Below, piece by piece: positions 44,745 through 54,334 of a stretch of DNA of 64,000 nt. Source of the stretch: Evansella caseinilytica (GTDB lineage Bacteria; Bacillota; Bacilli; Bacillales; Salisediminibacteriaceae); NCBI RefSeq assembly GCF_900107275.1, contig NZ_FNPI01000020.1:1-64000 (forward strand), read 5' to 3'. The translations under genes and the position numbers were made by a program. The notes below the pieces were generated by a model. It worked only from the letters and a program-made list of their open reading frames with translations, searched no databases and had not been told where the DNA came from. The first letter of the stretch is position 1. Each line of letters opens with the position of its first letter.

Positions 44745-45047
44745 ATGGTGGAGGTTTGTCCGATGTTTATTGAAGGGAGGCCATTTACAGCGATCACTGT
44801 GGCTTTGCCAAAAACAAAATTATTAGTCGTGACGAATGAAAAAGGGTACATTATGTGCGGTGCATTGGACGTAGGATTGCTCAACGAAAAATTGAAAGAC
44901 AGAAAAGTTATTGCCGGACGGGCGGTAGGAGTCAAAACGATTGCCGAACTTCTGGAGGCACCCCTTGAATCAGTAACGATCGAAGCAGAGAATGCAGGAA
45001 TTCATAAGGGCATGAAAGGAAAAGCGGCCCTGCTGACATTATCATAG
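44745..45047 (+). CDS. yunC: DUF1805-family protein YunC
   Basis: A 100-residue protein (VALPKTKLLVVTNEKGYIMCGA, then KVIAGRAVGVKTIAELLEAP) of the YunC/DUF1805 family. It is small, single-domain, and of unknown function. ATG 44745 has GAAAGGGG upstream. It sits in the conserved yun cluster. Confidence 0.92.
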   Translation: MVEVCPMFIEGRPFTAITVALPKTKLLVVTNEKGYIMCGALDVGLLNEKLKDRKVIAGRAVGVKTIAELLEAPLESVTIEAENAGIHKGMKGKAALLTLS

Positions 45048-45123
45048 AAACAGTACTTTGCGCAGCTCCTGCAGAAAAGGCGGAGCTGCCCCAACTAACG
45101 GAAGAAAAAGGACGGGATTATTG

Positions 45124-46227
45124 ATGAGGATACGGTCAATCCATTCATTGACGGAAAACGATCGCTTAGCAAAGGCAATTTACAACGAAAACGGACAGAT
45201 TCTTTTGAAAAAAGGAGTAACACCAACCTCAGGAATGATTACCCGTTTGAAGAAAAAAGGGATATCGTATGTTTATATTGAGGACGAGCTCACCGAGGGC
45301 ATTGTTGTTTCCGATGCCATTGGAGAAAAAACACGGGCACAGTCCCTTAAGACGATCCAGAGTAGCTTTCAATCGATGTCTGATAAGCTTGTATTGGGAA
45401 AATCCATTGACATGGACAAATTTACACCTGCCTTTTCTAATGTTATAAAAAATATCCTGTCTGAAGTCAAAGCGAACGGGGAAGCTATCTCCATGCTGTC
45501 TGATGTTTTTTGCTATGATTCCTATATTTTTCATCATTCGTTGAATGTGGCTGTCTATGCGCTTGCGTTAGGAAGGAAATACGGTTTGATGGAAAAAGAG
45601 CTGGAGGAATTAGGGCTGGGTGCGATCCTTCATGATGTCGGCAAGATTTCGATCCCCGTTGAAGTGTTGAATAAGCAAGACAAGTTGACGGATGAGGAGT
45701 TCTGCTTAATCAAGGAGCACTCCACCGTTGGTTTCGAAATGCTGCGGAAATCCCATACGATTTCAATGGTTACCGCCCACTGCGCTTTCCAGCATCATGA
45801 GCGGCTGGACGGCTCCGGTTATCCACGGGGGATAAAGGGAAAGGATATTCATTTGTACGCAAAGCTGATCGGCCTTGTGGACGTCTTTGATGCAGTGACG
45901 GCGAACCGGGTGTACCGCAAAGCAATGCTTCCGCACGAAGGGTTGGAATTACTGTATTCCGGGGCAGATACGAAATTTGAAAAAGAGATGATCCAGGCGT
46001 TTGCCAAAACGGTTGCCATCTATCCGCTCGGGCTGGAAGTCCGCTTGAGCGACGGTAGAATCGGCATTGTGGCAAAGCAGAACAATAACATTTCTTCCCG
46101 CCCGGTAGTGCGGATTATCACGGAGGAAGAAAACATGGTAACGCCGTACGAAATCAATTTGGAAGAGCACTTGGATGTGATGATCGTTTCTTGTGAGAAC
46201 TGTTTATCCCAGCATGCGGCATCATAA
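45124..46227 (+). CDS. HD-GYP domain protein, probable cyclic-di-GMP phosphodiesterase
   Basis: A 367-residue protein. The N-terminal part (about 1-110) holds a DUF3391-like segment. The HD-GYP domain (about 130-300) has [14 protein letters not shown], the metal-binding ILHDVGK (His170, Asp171) and the signature [13 protein letters not shown] (about 224-236). A beta-rich tail ([14 protein letters not shown]) follows. It should hydrolyse cyclic-di-GMP. The ATG at 45124 has AAAAAGGACGG upstream. It is inserted between yunC and thyA, not part of the minimal yun cluster. Confidence 0.9.
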   Translation: MRIRSIHSLTENDRLAKAIYNENGQILLKKGVTPTSGMITRLKKKGISYVYIEDELTEGIVVSDAIGEKTRAQSLKTIQSSFQSMSDKLVLGKSIDMDKFTPAFSNVIKNILSEVKANGEAISMLSDVFCYDSYIFHHSLNVAVYALALGRKYGLMEKELEELGLGAILHDVGKISIPVEVLNKQDKLTDEEFCLIKEHSTVGFEMLRKSHTISMVTAHCAFQHHERLDGSGYPRGIKGKDIHLYAKLIGLVDVFDAVTANRVYRKAMLPHEGLELLYSGADTKFEKEMIQAFAKTVAIYPLGLEVRLSDGRIGIVAKQNNNISSRPVVRIITEEENMVTPYEINLEEHLDVMIVSCENCLSQHAAS

Positions 46228-46342
46228 TTTTTTCCGGATTGATTCAAAAGGAAGGAAGCAGCATCGTTTTTCTTATCGACGGTGGCGCTTCTGCCACAAG
46301 CATATTAGCACTATTGACTTCATGGACAGAAAGGTGATTGGA

Positions 46343-47137
46343 ATGAAACAGTACGCAGAACTGTGCAGACATATATTGGAGAACGGGACGGAGAAGGAGG
46401 ATCGGACAGGAACGGGAACAATCAGCACGTTCGGTTACCAGATGCGGTTCGACTTCAATGCCGGTTTTCCGCTGTTGACGACAAAAAGACTGGCGTTGCG
46501 GGCAATTATTCATGAACTGTTGTGGTTTATTCGAGGAGATACCAATATTCGCTATCTTCAAGAAAATAATGTTCGTATTTGGAATGAATGGGCGGATGAA
46601 AACGGCGATTTAGGTCCGGTTTACGGCAAGCAGTGGCGATCGTGGCCGACGGCGGACGGCGGAGCAATCGATCAGCTTGGAGAAGTGGTCAAACAGATTA
46701 AAACGAATCCTGATTCGCGTCGGCTGCTCGTCAATTCATGGAATGTGGCTGATTTGGAGCGAATGGCGCTGGCGCCATGCCACTGCCTGTTTCAGTTTTA
46801 CGTCTCAGAGGGAAAACTATCATGTCAGCTTTATCAGCGAAGCGCGGATGTTTTTCTCGGCGTGCCGTTCAATATTGCCTCGTATGCGCTGTTGACAATG
46901 ATGATCGCTCAGGAATGCGAGCTTGGTCTTGGCGAGTTTATACATACGTTCGGCGATGTCCACATTTATAAAAATCACGTGGAGCAAGTGAAGCTGCAGC
47001 TGACAAGGGAGCCGCGGCCGCTGCCGAAAATGTTGTTAAACCCGGCACGCAAAAAAATAGAAGATTTCACGATCGACGACTTCGAGCTTGTTGATTACGA
47101 TCCCCACCCGCATATCAAAGGGGAGGTTTCCGTATGA
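46343..47137 (+). CDS. thyA: Thymidylate synthase ThyA (264-residue, E. coli type)
   Basis: 264 residues, the size of E. coli ThyA and of B. subtilis ThyB. It has [26 protein letters not shown], the catalytic Cys in [31 protein letters not shown], and [10 protein letters not shown]. It methylates dUMP to dTMP with methylene-tetrahydrofolate and produces dihydrofolate, which the next gene product reduces. ATG 46343 follows AAAGGTG; the upstream open frame is unlike the family. It overlaps dfrA by 4 bases. Confidence 0.97.
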   Translation: MKQYAELCRHILENGTEKEDRTGTGTISTFGYQMRFDFNAGFPLLTTKRLALRAIIHELLWFIRGDTNIRYLQENNVRIWNEWADENGDLGPVYGKQWRSWPTADGGAIDQLGEVVKQIKTNPDSRRLLVNSWNVADLERMALAPCHCLFQFYVSEGKLSCQLYQRSADVFLGVPFNIASYALLTMMIAQECELGLGEFIHTFGDVHIYKNHVEQVKLQLTREPRPLPKMLLNPARKKIEDFTIDDFELVDYDPHPHIKGEVSV

Positions 47138-47616
47138 TTTCGATGATCGCCGCCATGGGAGAAAACCATGTCATTGGACTTGAGGGGCGGATGCCGTGGC
47201 ATTTGCCGAACGATTTGAAGTTTTTCAAGCGGGTGACTTCCGGCCACGCGGTGGTAATGGGAAGAAAAACGTTTGTATCCTTGGGAAAGCCTTTGCCGGG
47301 AAGGCGAAATATCGTTGTCACGAGAGACCGGACATTCTCGCCGGCCGGAGTGGAAGTGATTCATTCCCTTGAGAAGATAAAGGATGTCCGCGATACAGTG
47401 GAAGAAGTTTTTGTGATCGGCGGTGCAACGCTTTATAATGAAATGCTGCCATTTGCCGAAAAAATTTATTTGACGATCATACACGAGAAGTTTGCCGGAG
47501 ACACCCTTTTTCCGAAGCTGAACGAGCAGGAATGGCAGGTCGTCTCCACGGAAAAAGGCATCATCGATGAGAAAAATCAATATGAACACACGTTTTATGT
47601 GTACGAACGAAAATAG
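47134..47616 (+). CDS. dfrA: Dihydrofolate reductase
   Basis: 160 residues with the DHFR motifs: [20 protein letters not shown] then [23 protein letters not shown] (NADPH binding), [12 protein letters not shown], and [13 protein letters not shown]. The acidic active-site residue is in the DLKFFK helix. It overlaps thyA (ATGA), so the thymidylate cycle is one operon. AAAGGGGAGG precedes the start. Confidence 0.97.
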   Translation: MISMIAAMGENHVIGLEGRMPWHLPNDLKFFKRVTSGHAVVMGRKTFVSLGKPLPGRRNIVVTRDRTFSPAGVEVIHSLEKIKDVRDTVEEVFVIGGATLYNEMLPFAEKIYLTIIHEKFAGDTLFPKLNEQEWQVVSTEKGIIDEKNQYEHTFYVYERK

Positions 47617-47617
47617 G

Positions 47618-47660
47618 GACCATGTCCCCGAATTTTTTGTGAAAAAGCTGTCCCCCTTCT
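47618..47660. repeat. Fragment of the CCATGTCCCC repeat
   Basis: GGGACCATGTCCCCGAAT plus TTTTTTGTGA is similar to 1037-1070; it lies directly after dfrA. GGGACCATGTCCC is itself a short palindrome. Confidence 0.5.
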
Positions 47661-47696
47661 GCATATGTATTGTATGAGAAGGGGGTTAAGCAGCAT

Positions 47697-48521
47697 ATGA
47701 GAAAAATCCGTACCATTCGTCCCCGCAAGAAACGGAGAGGCCCGCTGCCATTCCGTCATGTTTTTTTGATTTCGCTGTTAATATTCTGCTTTTTGACTGT
47801 CCAGGGACTCATCATCATTGAGAAAGGGATTCGGCCGACGCTTGTGAATATCGCGAAAACGGAAACACAGCGCATCGGCACCCTGGCGATCAATGATGCG
47901 ATCTCGAAAAAAATTCTGGAAGAGCTTGGTCTGGAGGATCTTATTGTCTATGAAAGGGATGCTGCAGGTAAAGTCACCTACGTTGACTTAAATGCCGTTA
48001 TTTATAACCGGGTGTTAAGGGAAACGGTCAAGCGGGTCCAGGATTATCTAAATGCGATTGAGCGCGGAGAAATCAGGGATTACAGCTTGCCGACAGATGT
48101 TGATGTCGAGCGGGACGGAGCAACGTTTTCCGAAGACGGTATTATACATATGATACCGCTGGGACAGGCGACGAAAAACTCGCTGCTTGCCCATTTAGGG
48201 CCGCGTGTCCCTGTTCGTTTATCTGCCATTGGAGATGTCAAGGCAGACTTTGACTACGAGTTGGAAACAACTGGAATTAACAATACGTGGATCAGCGTTT
48301 CCATTCACATTGAAGTGGATGTAAAAATCGTCATCCCGTTCGCCACGGATACCGAAGTGGTGAAAACGTCGATACCGGTGGCGATGGCATGGGTGCCGGG
48401 GGACGTGCCGAATTTTTACAGTACCGGCAGCAGCGTTGCTCCTGGAGTTGTACTGCCTGAAGGAGGCGGTGAAGAAGATATCGAAATATTCACCGGTAAC
48501 GAGGGGGAAAATGACAGGTAA
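47697..48521 (+). CDS. yunB: Sporulation protein YunB
   Basis: A 274-residue protein with a very basic N terminus (MRKIRTIRPRKKRRG), one membrane segment (VFLISLLIFCFLTVQGLIII) and an exported domain (GIRPTLVNIAKTETQRIGTL, VPVRLSAIGDVKADFDYELE, PVAMAWVPGDVPNFY). YunB is SigE-controlled and needed for efficient sporulation in B. subtilis. AGAAGGGGG precedes the ATG at 47697. This is good evidence for a spore former. Confidence 0.93.
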   Translation: MRKIRTIRPRKKRRGPLPFRHVFLISLLIFCFLTVQGLIIIEKGIRPTLVNIAKTETQRIGTLAINDAISKKILEELGLEDLIVYERDAAGKVTYVDLNAVIYNRVLRETVKRVQDYLNAIERGEIRDYSLPTDVDVERDGATFSEDGIIHMIPLGQATKNSLLAHLGPRVPVRLSAIGDVKADFDYELETTGINNTWISVSIHIEVDVKIVIPFATDTEVVKTSIPVAMAWVPGDVPNFYSTGSSVAPGVVLPEGGGEEDIEIFTGNEGENDR

Positions 48522-48609
48522 CAAAGGAAAAATATAGTTCTTGCAAAGGAGTACATTATTTGATAAACTCAATTGGGTTTGACAATTGAATCGGTACATT
48601 ACCTCATCA

Positions 48610-48795
48610 ACAATGGGGTAGAGGTGCGAAGCTTATGAGTAAAAATCTGGAGTTTGGACGACGTGGAAAGATTTTGAAGGGAAGCTTTGCCGAAGCGGTT
48701 GATTTTGTCCGGAGTCAACTGGCTGGGGCTGCATTGAATAAGTGCAGCACTGTCACTCAAGGAATCCGGGAGTGGAGAGCTACTGAACAACATCA
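48610..48795 (+). ncRNA. Lysine riboswitch (L-box) aptamer
   Basis: The conserved L-box blocks occur in order: GGGGTAGAGGTGCGAAGC (48615), TTATGAGTAA, GGAAGCTTTGCCGAAGCG (48681-48698), GGGGCTGCATTGAATAAG with TGCAGCACTGTCACTC (48724-48759), and GGAGAGCTACTGA (48774-48786). A terminator follows directly and the gene behind it is an NhaC-type transporter. On lysine binding, the terminator should form and stop transcription. Confidence 0.93.
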
Positions 48796-48826
48796 TGATG
48801 GTGGGGAATGAACTTCTTTCATTAGG

Positions 48827-48860
48827 CAGTAAAGGAGGTTTTTCCTTTGCTGTTTTTTTT
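48827..48860 (+). terminator. Terminator of the lysine riboswitch
   Basis: CAGTAAAGG (48827-48835) pairs with CCTTTGCTG (48844-48852), followed by eight T. It is the expression platform of the L-box. Confidence 0.9.
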
Positions 48861-48910
48861 ATTGGCTCTTTTGAACAAACACATATACTATTTTTGAAGG
48901 AGGAGAATCT

Positions 48911-50482
48911 ATGGAACACGGAGCACTGTCGCTCATACCGCCGATATTGGCTTTGCTCATGGTGATGTTTACGAGACGCGTGCTGCTGTCTCTCGGCGTG
49001 GGGATTATCGTCGGCGCCCTGATGATCAATCAGACGCAGGACATGATGATCAACGAAAGCCTGAATCTCATTATTTCCATCGTCACCGGAATATTTGTCG
49101 TAGACGGCGGCATTAACACTTGGGAATTTTACATTATTTTATTTTTGCTGATTTTAGGGATCATTGCCTCGCTCGTAACGCTTACGGGCGGAGCGCGGGC
49201 GTTTGGTGAATGGGCGCTCAAGCGGGTGAAAACGAGAACAGGCGCGCAATTCGTCGCCGGTCTGCTTGGGATCTTGATTTTTATTGATGACTATTTTAAC
49301 AGCCTGACCGTCGGTAATGTGAGCAGACCTTTTTCCGACCGCCACCAAATTTCAAGGGCGAAGCTGGCTTACATCGTCGATTCCACTGCGGCGCCGATGT
49401 GCGTGATTGCACCGGTCTCCAGTTGGGGGGCATACATCATCACCATTATCGGTTCGATTTTAGTGACGCACGGCGTGAGTCAATATGGCGCTTTGCAGGC
49501 ATTTTTGTTGATGGCGCCGATGAATTTCTATGCGATCTTTGCGATTTTGTTTGTGTTTGCCGTAGCTTATTTCAAGCTTGATTTTGGGTCGATGCGGACG
49601 CATGAACAACGCGCTCTTGAAACCGGTGAACTCGTTGATAAAAGTAAAGGAGCGGTGCCGGGGGGCAATGACGATATGAAGCCGCTTGGCAATGGACGTG
49701 TAGGGGATCTGCTGTGGCCGATTGCCACGTTGATTGTCGCAACCGTGATTTTCATGATTACGACCGGGATTCAGGGGACGGAAGGGGAAAAAAGTATTTT
49801 GGCGACGTTTGAAAACACGGATGTTGCCGCTGCGCTCGTATACGGTGGACTCGTCAGCCTGGCAGTGACCGTTGTCATCACCATTTTGCGCAAAATTCCT
49901 GTCAAACAGTTTAGCCTTGGCATCTGGTCCGGAATCAAGTCCATGTTGCCTGCCATTTATATTCTTGTTTTTGCTTGGACGATCATCGAGATCATTGGTG
50001 AATTAGGCACAGGGGAGTATCTGGCAAGTCTCGTTAACGAACACATCCAAATCGGCTATTTACCGGTCCTGCTGTTTGTCATTGCCGGCTTTATGGCTTT
50101 CTCAACGGGAACTTCGTGGGGAACGTTCGGCATCATGCTACCGATCGCAGCTGACATTGCCGCGGTGACGGATATTAACATGCTGTTGCCGGTGCTTGCT
50201 GCTGTCTTGGCTGGAGCGATTTTCGGCGATCACTGTTCGCCGATTTCCGATACAACGATCCTGTCTTCAGCGGGAGCGGGCAGCCATCATATCGATCACG
50301 TTCTTACCCAGCTGCCATATGCGCTGATCGTCGCTTTTATTTCGATTGTCGGCTTCCTGGTACTGGGCTTCACAACAAATGTTTTTCTGGCATTATTAGC
50401 GGCAGCAGCGGCATTTGTCGCCGTTATTTTCATCGTGAACGCTTGTATCCGCGGTATCTACGGAAAAGCGGAGCAGCAATAA
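48911..50482 (+). CDS. NhaC-family transporter under lysine control (LysW-like)
   Basis: A 523-residue membrane protein with about 12 predicted spans and NhaC-family signatures: FIDDYFNSLTVGNVSRP, VDSTAAPMCVIAPVSSWGAY, FSTGTSWGTFGIMLP and FGDHCSPISDTTILSSAGAG. The family contains Na+/H+ antiporters and amino acid transporters. The L-box upstream suggests that the substrate is lysine; comparative work on lysine regulons has described NhaC-like lysine transporters of this type (LysW). GAAGGAGGAG is 6 bases before the ATG. It is monocistronic. Direction of transport: repression by lysine points to uptake. Confidence 0.9.
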   Translation: MEHGALSLIPPILALLMVMFTRRVLLSLGVGIIVGALMINQTQDMMINESLNLIISIVTGIFVVDGGINTWEFYIILFLLILGIIASLVTLTGGARAFGEWALKRVKTRTGAQFVAGLLGILIFIDDYFNSLTVGNVSRPFSDRHQISRAKLAYIVDSTAAPMCVIAPVSSWGAYIITIIGSILVTHGVSQYGALQAFLLMAPMNFYAIFAILFVFAVAYFKLDFGSMRTHEQRALETGELVDKSKGAVPGGNDDMKPLGNGRVGDLLWPIATLIVATVIFMITTGIQGTEGEKSILATFENTDVAAALVYGGLVSLAVTVVITILRKIPVKQFSLGIWSGIKSMLPAIYILVFAWTIIEIIGELGTGEYLASLVNEHIQIGYLPVLLFVIAGFMAFSTGTSWGTFGIMLPIAADIAAVTDINMLLPVLAAVLAGAIFGDHCSPISDTTILSSAGAGSHHIDHVLTQLPYALIVAFISIVGFLVLGFTTNVFLALLAAAAAFVAVIFIVNACIRGIYGKAEQQ

Positions 50483-50496
50483 AAAATGTAGCCAAA

Positions 50497-50537
50497 GGGG
50501 TGTCGCAAAAGGGTGGTTTTCCCTTTTGAGACACCCC
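50497..50537. terminator. Terminator hairpin of GGGTGTC type
   Basis: GGGGTGTCGCAAAAGGG (50497-50513) pairs with CCCTTTTGAGACACCCC (50521-50537) around TGGTTTT. It belongs to the same hairpin family as 29816, 55536 and 59704. Confidence 0.7.
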
Positions 50538-50538
50538 C

Positions 50539-50705
50539 GAAGCAATGAGCGAAGCCGTTGCATCTTTTCAAAAGCCCGATAGGTGTGGTTTTTTCCTATC
50601 GGGCGTGCAGCGACGAGCAAAGCTACGATGCCTTTCCCATCGAGTTGTCTCGACGGAGAGTCATCGAAGCTTTGCTTGCAGAGGAAGAGACAAGCACGGA
50701 CCCAT
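50539..50705. repeat. Mosaic repeat, module Y (copy D)
   Basis: Same sequence as the Y part of 29548-29690 read on the minus strand, including the inverted pair CCCGATAGG / CCTATCGGG (50575-50603) and an EEETST-encoding end. It stands just before a dispersed palindrome and copy B. Confidence 0.75.
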
Positions 50706-50715
50706 TGCCCGATAT

Positions 50716-50757
50716 TTTTTTACAAAAAGATCGGTTTTTATCTTTTTGAACAAGCAC
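50716..50757. repeat. Dispersed ~40-bp palindrome (copy 8)
   Basis: TTTACAAAAAGATCGG then TTTTTATCTTTTTGAACAAG, directly between modules Y and X, as at 5011-5053. Confidence 0.7.
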
Positions 50758-51026
50758 GAAGCAATGAGCCATTCTTCACTGAGGCACTGCGAACTGTCTC
50801 ATCGTGTCATCGTGCGCGATGGCACTTGGACAGACGTCGGTGCGCTACTAGTAGAGGAAGAGACAATGGGTGGAGCCGATGCATTCTTTTCAGGCCGACT
50901 GTGAGTGGTACTTAAGCGGAATTGGAGGATGACGACATTTCGCCGTTGCCCATAGGACGTGGGCAGCACTTAGGCGGAAGTGGGTCGCATCGTGCGGAAC
51001 CATTGCCTTTTTGAACAGACGCTTAT
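50757..51026. repeat. Mosaic repeat, copy B (X+Z modules)
   Basis: Colinear with 5054-5325, from CGAAGCAATGAGCCATTC to GGAACCATTGCCTTTTTGAA. Point differences are spread evenly, so the copies are old. Confidence 0.75.
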
Positions 51027-51499
51027 CGTTTTGGCTTTTGACACAGCCCGCTTCGCGCATTTGTGCCAGATGACGGATTAGTGTTAGGAAGCGGCATTAA
51101 TGTTCTTCAAGATGACTTGTGAAAAAGAAAGTGGAAAAGGTATATTCCATTTATTACAAATTTTTTTTTTTTTAAACATGTTGTTCTTGTTTTTCTGACA
51201 TAATGATTATTGTAATTTATTACTATTTATATACGAGAAAATTGTTCGAGGATACCGGATATTTATGTATATTTATCAACAATTCCGTGAATATTTATTT
51301 ATATTTTCAGATTTATATAGAATATTTCGAAAATGTTTTGACAAACAAGCAATACAAATTTATAATAAGACAACATACAATATATTTTTCATTCATATAT
51401 GTAAGTAGAAGGAGGAAGAAAAAAAGCACTATATCCAGAATAGTCAGAATAAACAAAAAATAACCACAGTAAATTGAATTTGGGAAGGAGAAAAGGTTC
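51027..51499. other. AT-rich intergenic region upstream of metP
   Basis: Very AT-rich with a run of 14 T (about 51161) and several possible promoters. A plus-strand frame of 86 codons (51203-51463) is composed of AT-rich codons and has no ribosome binding site. No riboswitch is recognised. Confidence 0.4.
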
Positions 51500-53020
51500 A
51501 TGGGTCGAGAACAATGGGGTACTCGGGCAGGTTTTATTTTGGCTGCGGTCGGATCTGCCGTCGGCTTGGGAAATATTTGGCGGTTCCCGTATGTAGCGTA
51601 TGAAAATGGAGGAGGAGCATTCTTTTTACCGTATTTATTTGCACTTTTAACAGCGGGAATTCCGCTGTTAATCATGGAATTTACTATCGGTCACAAATAT
51701 CGTGCTTCCTCTCCGCTGGCCTATGCAAGAATGAGCAAAAAGGCGGAGTGGATCGGATGGTGGCAAGTTCTTATCTCATTTATTATTTCCGTTTATTATT
51801 CTGTCATTATCGCATGGGCAATGTCTTACAGTGTCTTTGCTGTCAACCAGCGCTGGGGGAGTGACACGGGAGGATTTCTTTTTGAAGATTACTTGCAATT
51901 GGCAGATGCTCCCGGACAGTTTGGCGGCATTGTCGGCGGCGTGTTCATTCCGCTTGTCATCGTGTGGGTGATCGCTTTGGGTGTTTTATTTCGCGGGGTT
52001 AAAAAGGGAATTGAAATGGCAAACCGCATTTTTATTCCTTTACTAGTGTTTCTCTTTTTAATCATCGTCTTCCGAGCGGTTACACTTGAAGGGGCATCGA
52101 CAGGTTTGAACGCATTTTTCAAACCGTCGTGGGACGCGATTTTGAAACCGGATGTATGGGTGGCGGCATACGGCCAGATTTTCTTTAGCTTATCGATCGG
52201 CTTTGCGATTATGATTACGTATTCCAGCTACCTGTCGAAAAAATCGGATATTACGAACAATGCGTTTATCACCGGCTTCAGCAACTCCGGCTTTGAATTG
52301 CTGGCAGGTATCGGCGTGTTCTCCTGCTTAGGGTTTATGGCGAACGCTGCGGGTGTTGGAGTGGACGAAGTCGCTGCCGGCGGAATCGGACTGGCATTTG
52401 TTGTTTTTCCAGAGATCATCAATACATTCCCGGGCTTAAACGGGCTGTTCGGGTTTCTATTTTTCGGTTCACTCGTTCTGGCAGGATTGTCTTCCTTGAT
52501 TTCCATTGTGGAAACATATATTGCGGCAGCGCAGGATAAATTCAATGTTTCCCGGACAACAGCGGTTGCTATCGGTGGCGGCTTGGCAGCAGTTCTCTCC
52601 ATCATTTTCGCAACGAGAGGCGGACTTTATTTCCTTGATGTCATCGATTACTTTATCAATTCCTTCGGGGTAGCCTTTGCCGGATTGCTTTCCGTTATTG
52701 CTGTTTCCTGGTTCCTGAAAAAGCTTCCGGAATTCCAGTCCCATGCAAATCAGGTGTCCGACATCCGGCTAGGCGGCTGGTGGCGCGTGTGTCTGGCTGT
52801 TATTACGCCGCTGGTGCTTGGTTGGATGATGGTGCAAAATGTTATTACAAATATTAAGGAAAATTACGAAGGGTATCCGACAAACTTTCTTGTAGCTTAC
52901 GGCTGGGTTGTCGCTGTCGGAGTGATTTTACTCGGGTTCCTGATTTCAATGACAAAATGGAAAGCGGGACAACTGGAAATGCCGAAAGAAAATACGGAAT
53001 CCGAAGAGGTGAGCAAATAA
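51500..53020 (+). CDS. metP: Neurotransmitter:sodium symporter family transporter, MetP
   Basis: A 506-residue NSS/SNF-family protein with about 12 spans. The sodium/substrate site starts with REQWGTRAGFILAAVGSAVG and LGNIWRFPYVAYENGGGAFF; FFSLSIGFAIMITYSSYL and FLFFGSLVLAGLSSLISIVE are typical. It imports an amino acid with sodium. The downstream 35-residue gene is MetS-like, so methionine or alanine are likely substrates. GGGAAGGAG precedes the start. The stop codon overlaps the metS start. Confidence 0.9.
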   Translation: MGREQWGTRAGFILAAVGSAVGLGNIWRFPYVAYENGGGAFFLPYLFALLTAGIPLLIMEFTIGHKYRASSPLAYARMSKKAEWIGWWQVLISFIISVYYSVIIAWAMSYSVFAVNQRWGSDTGGFLFEDYLQLADAPGQFGGIVGGVFIPLVIVWVIALGVLFRGVKKGIEMANRIFIPLLVFLFLIIVFRAVTLEGASTGLNAFFKPSWDAILKPDVWVAAYGQIFFSLSIGFAIMITYSSYLSKKSDITNNAFITGFSNSGFELLAGIGVFSCLGFMANAAGVGVDEVAAGGIGLAFVVFPEIINTFPGLNGLFGFLFFGSLVLAGLSSLISIVETYIAAAQDKFNVSRTTAVAIGGGLAAVLSIIFATRGGLYFLDVIDYFINSFGVAFAGLLSVIAVSWFLKKLPEFQSHANQVSDIRLGGWWRVCLAVITPLVLGWMMVQNVITNIKENYEGYPTNFLVAYGWVVAVGVILLGFLISMTKWKAGQLEMPKENTESEEVSK

Positions 53021-53127
53021 TGGATGTCAGCGCAGTCGTGATGATGGTCGTCGGAATTCTTATTATTTGGGGCGGTCTCGCATTGAGTATTATCAATGCG
53101 GTGAGCACATCGAAAAATAAGTCATGA
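53020..53127 (+). CDS. metS: Small subunit MetS of the NSS methionine/alanine importer
   Basis: A 35-residue protein (MDVSAVVMMVVGILIIWGG, then LALSIINAVSTSKNKS) with one membrane span. MetS-type partners with this WGG-LALSI pattern follow NSS-family MetP genes and are required for transport in Corynebacterium. Its ATG overlaps the last base of the metP stop codon (TAATG), so translation is coupled. Too short for routine gene calls. Confidence 0.85.
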   Translation: MDVSAVVMMVVGILIIWGGLALSIINAVSTSKNKS

Positions 53128-53134
53128 TGAGAAG

Positions 53135-53162
53135 AGGTCAGTCCGGAATGCCGGGCTGACCT
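53135..53162 (+). terminator. Terminator after metPS
   Basis: AGGTCAGTCCGG / CCGGGCTGACCT stem with an AATG loop, followed by TTTCG. Confidence 0.75.
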
Positions 53163-53271
53163 TTCGTGATGTACGGTCCGGGTTGGGAATTTGGCATGCT
53201 GGGAGAGTTTATCGATTTTTCTTATAGGGTATCAGCCCCCCGCCTCTAAGCGTTAGTGTAGGTGGGATTTT

Positions 53272-53303
53272 AAATCAGGTGGAGTAGAGTCTCCACCTGA
53301 TTC
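53272..53303 (-). terminator. Terminator of lytH
   Basis: A 13-bp stem ATCAGGTGGAG / CTCCACCTGAT; on the minus strand it is followed by TTTAAAAT. It lies 30 bases after the lytH stop codon. Confidence 0.7.
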
Positions 53304-53332
53304 CCCGAAGTTTTCAGCTTGCTGAAACGAGT

Positions 53333-54334
53333 TCACTTCTTTTTTTGCCGTTCGATTCTCTCCCATGCGCGTAAATGCGGATACGGGTCGAAGGACCATT
53401 CGATCAGTCCTGCGTCCTTATACATACCGTAGTGCAAATGCGGAGCAAATTTCCCCTGCGTTCCCGGTTTGCCGTAGCCTGAGCTGCCGACATAGCCGAT
53501 CACCGTTCCTGGCTTTACGACAGTTCCCCTCTCAATGCCTTCTTCAAATCGACTTAAATGAGCGTAGTAGTGATAGACGTTGTTTGTGTCGCGAATGCCG
53601 ATCCGCCATCCCCCGTATTTATTCCAGCCTTTTGATTCTACAATGCCGAAATTAGTGGCGCGAACAGGCGTGCCGTAGTCCGCAAAAATATCCGTTCCTT
53701 CATGGACGCGCCGGCCGCCCCAGCCACGGGCGTCACCCCAGGTGCTTCGGTAGCTGTAATTAAAGTGCAGCGGCATGGGAAAGGACCGGTCTCTTAAATC
53801 CAGCGTGTCCATCGTTTCGTAAACCTTCGCATGCCCTGAAATGATTTCCACAGCCTTGTCTTTTTGATAGTAATCCCATAAGCCAATTTTGATGTCTTCT
53901 TTATTTTGTCCGAATTTTTCCAGGTGTTCTGCGAAGGTGTATAAAACATCCTCATCATTGTTCCGGTCCGCGAGTCCGTCGCCGTTGCCGTCAAGACCGC
54001 TGCCGCCGAACAATGCGATGGAAATCGCGTTTGTATCTTCATGGTTTGGATTTTGTTCACCGGCCCATTTTTCAGGAGAATAATAAATCGCAATAAACCC
54101 TTCTTCTTCCGGAATATCTTTAAGAGCCTGTCGAAGTCCTCTTTCATAGCTGTCGGCGGCGGCTAAATAACACCAGGGAATTTGCGTAACTGCTTCTGTT
54201 TTTTTATACAGCGCCATTCTTTCACGGTATATTTCTTCCGAAGAAAGATCATCTGTCACTGCTGCCGAATAATACACTGGAAGGATGAAAAGAAGTAAAA
54301 GCAAGAAAATGCTTGGTCTGATGAGTTTTCCCAT
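53333..54334 (-). CDS. lytH: M23 peptidase LytH (YunA), spore cortex L-Ala-D-Glu peptidase
   Basis: A 333-residue exported metallopeptidase. An N-terminal signal/anchor (LIRPSIFLLLLLFILPVYYS) is followed by a helical domain (about 30-190; IPWCYLAAADSYERGLRQAL) and an M23 (LytM-like) domain. Zinc ligands are visible: His and Asp in VHEGTDIFADYG, and PHLHYGMY; HYYAHLSR holds the catalytic His. In B. subtilis LytH trims cortex peptides to single L-Ala during sporulation. ATG 54334 is chosen since AAAGGAG precedes it. It is divergent from lipA, as in B. subtilis. Confidence 0.93.
   Translation of the reverse strand: MGKLIRPSIFLLLLLFILPVYYSAAVTDDLSSEEIYRERMALYKKTEAVTQIPWCYLAAADSYERGLRQALKDIPEEEGFIAIYYSPEKWAGEQNPNHEDTNAISIALFGGSGLDGNGDGLADRNNDEDVLYTFAEHLEKFGQNKEDIKIGLWDYYQKDKAVEIISGHAKVYETMDTLDLRDRSFPMPLHFNYSYRSTWGDARGWGGRRVHEGTDIFADYGTPVRATNFGIVESKGWNKYGGWRIGIRDTNNVYHYYAHLSRFEEGIERGTVVKPGTVIGYVGSSGYGKPGTQGKFAPHLHYGMYKDAGLIEWSFDPYPHLRAWERIERQKKK

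Noticed and set aside
50545-50915. Frames of 110-119 codons in the mosaic repeats
   Set aside because: They run through palindromes and module borders; conservation between copies is noted as a finding, but no start site supports translation.
51203-51463. 86-codon frame upstream of metP
   Set aside because: Only AT-rich codons (Ile, Tyr, Lys, Asn), no binding site, promoter-like DNA.
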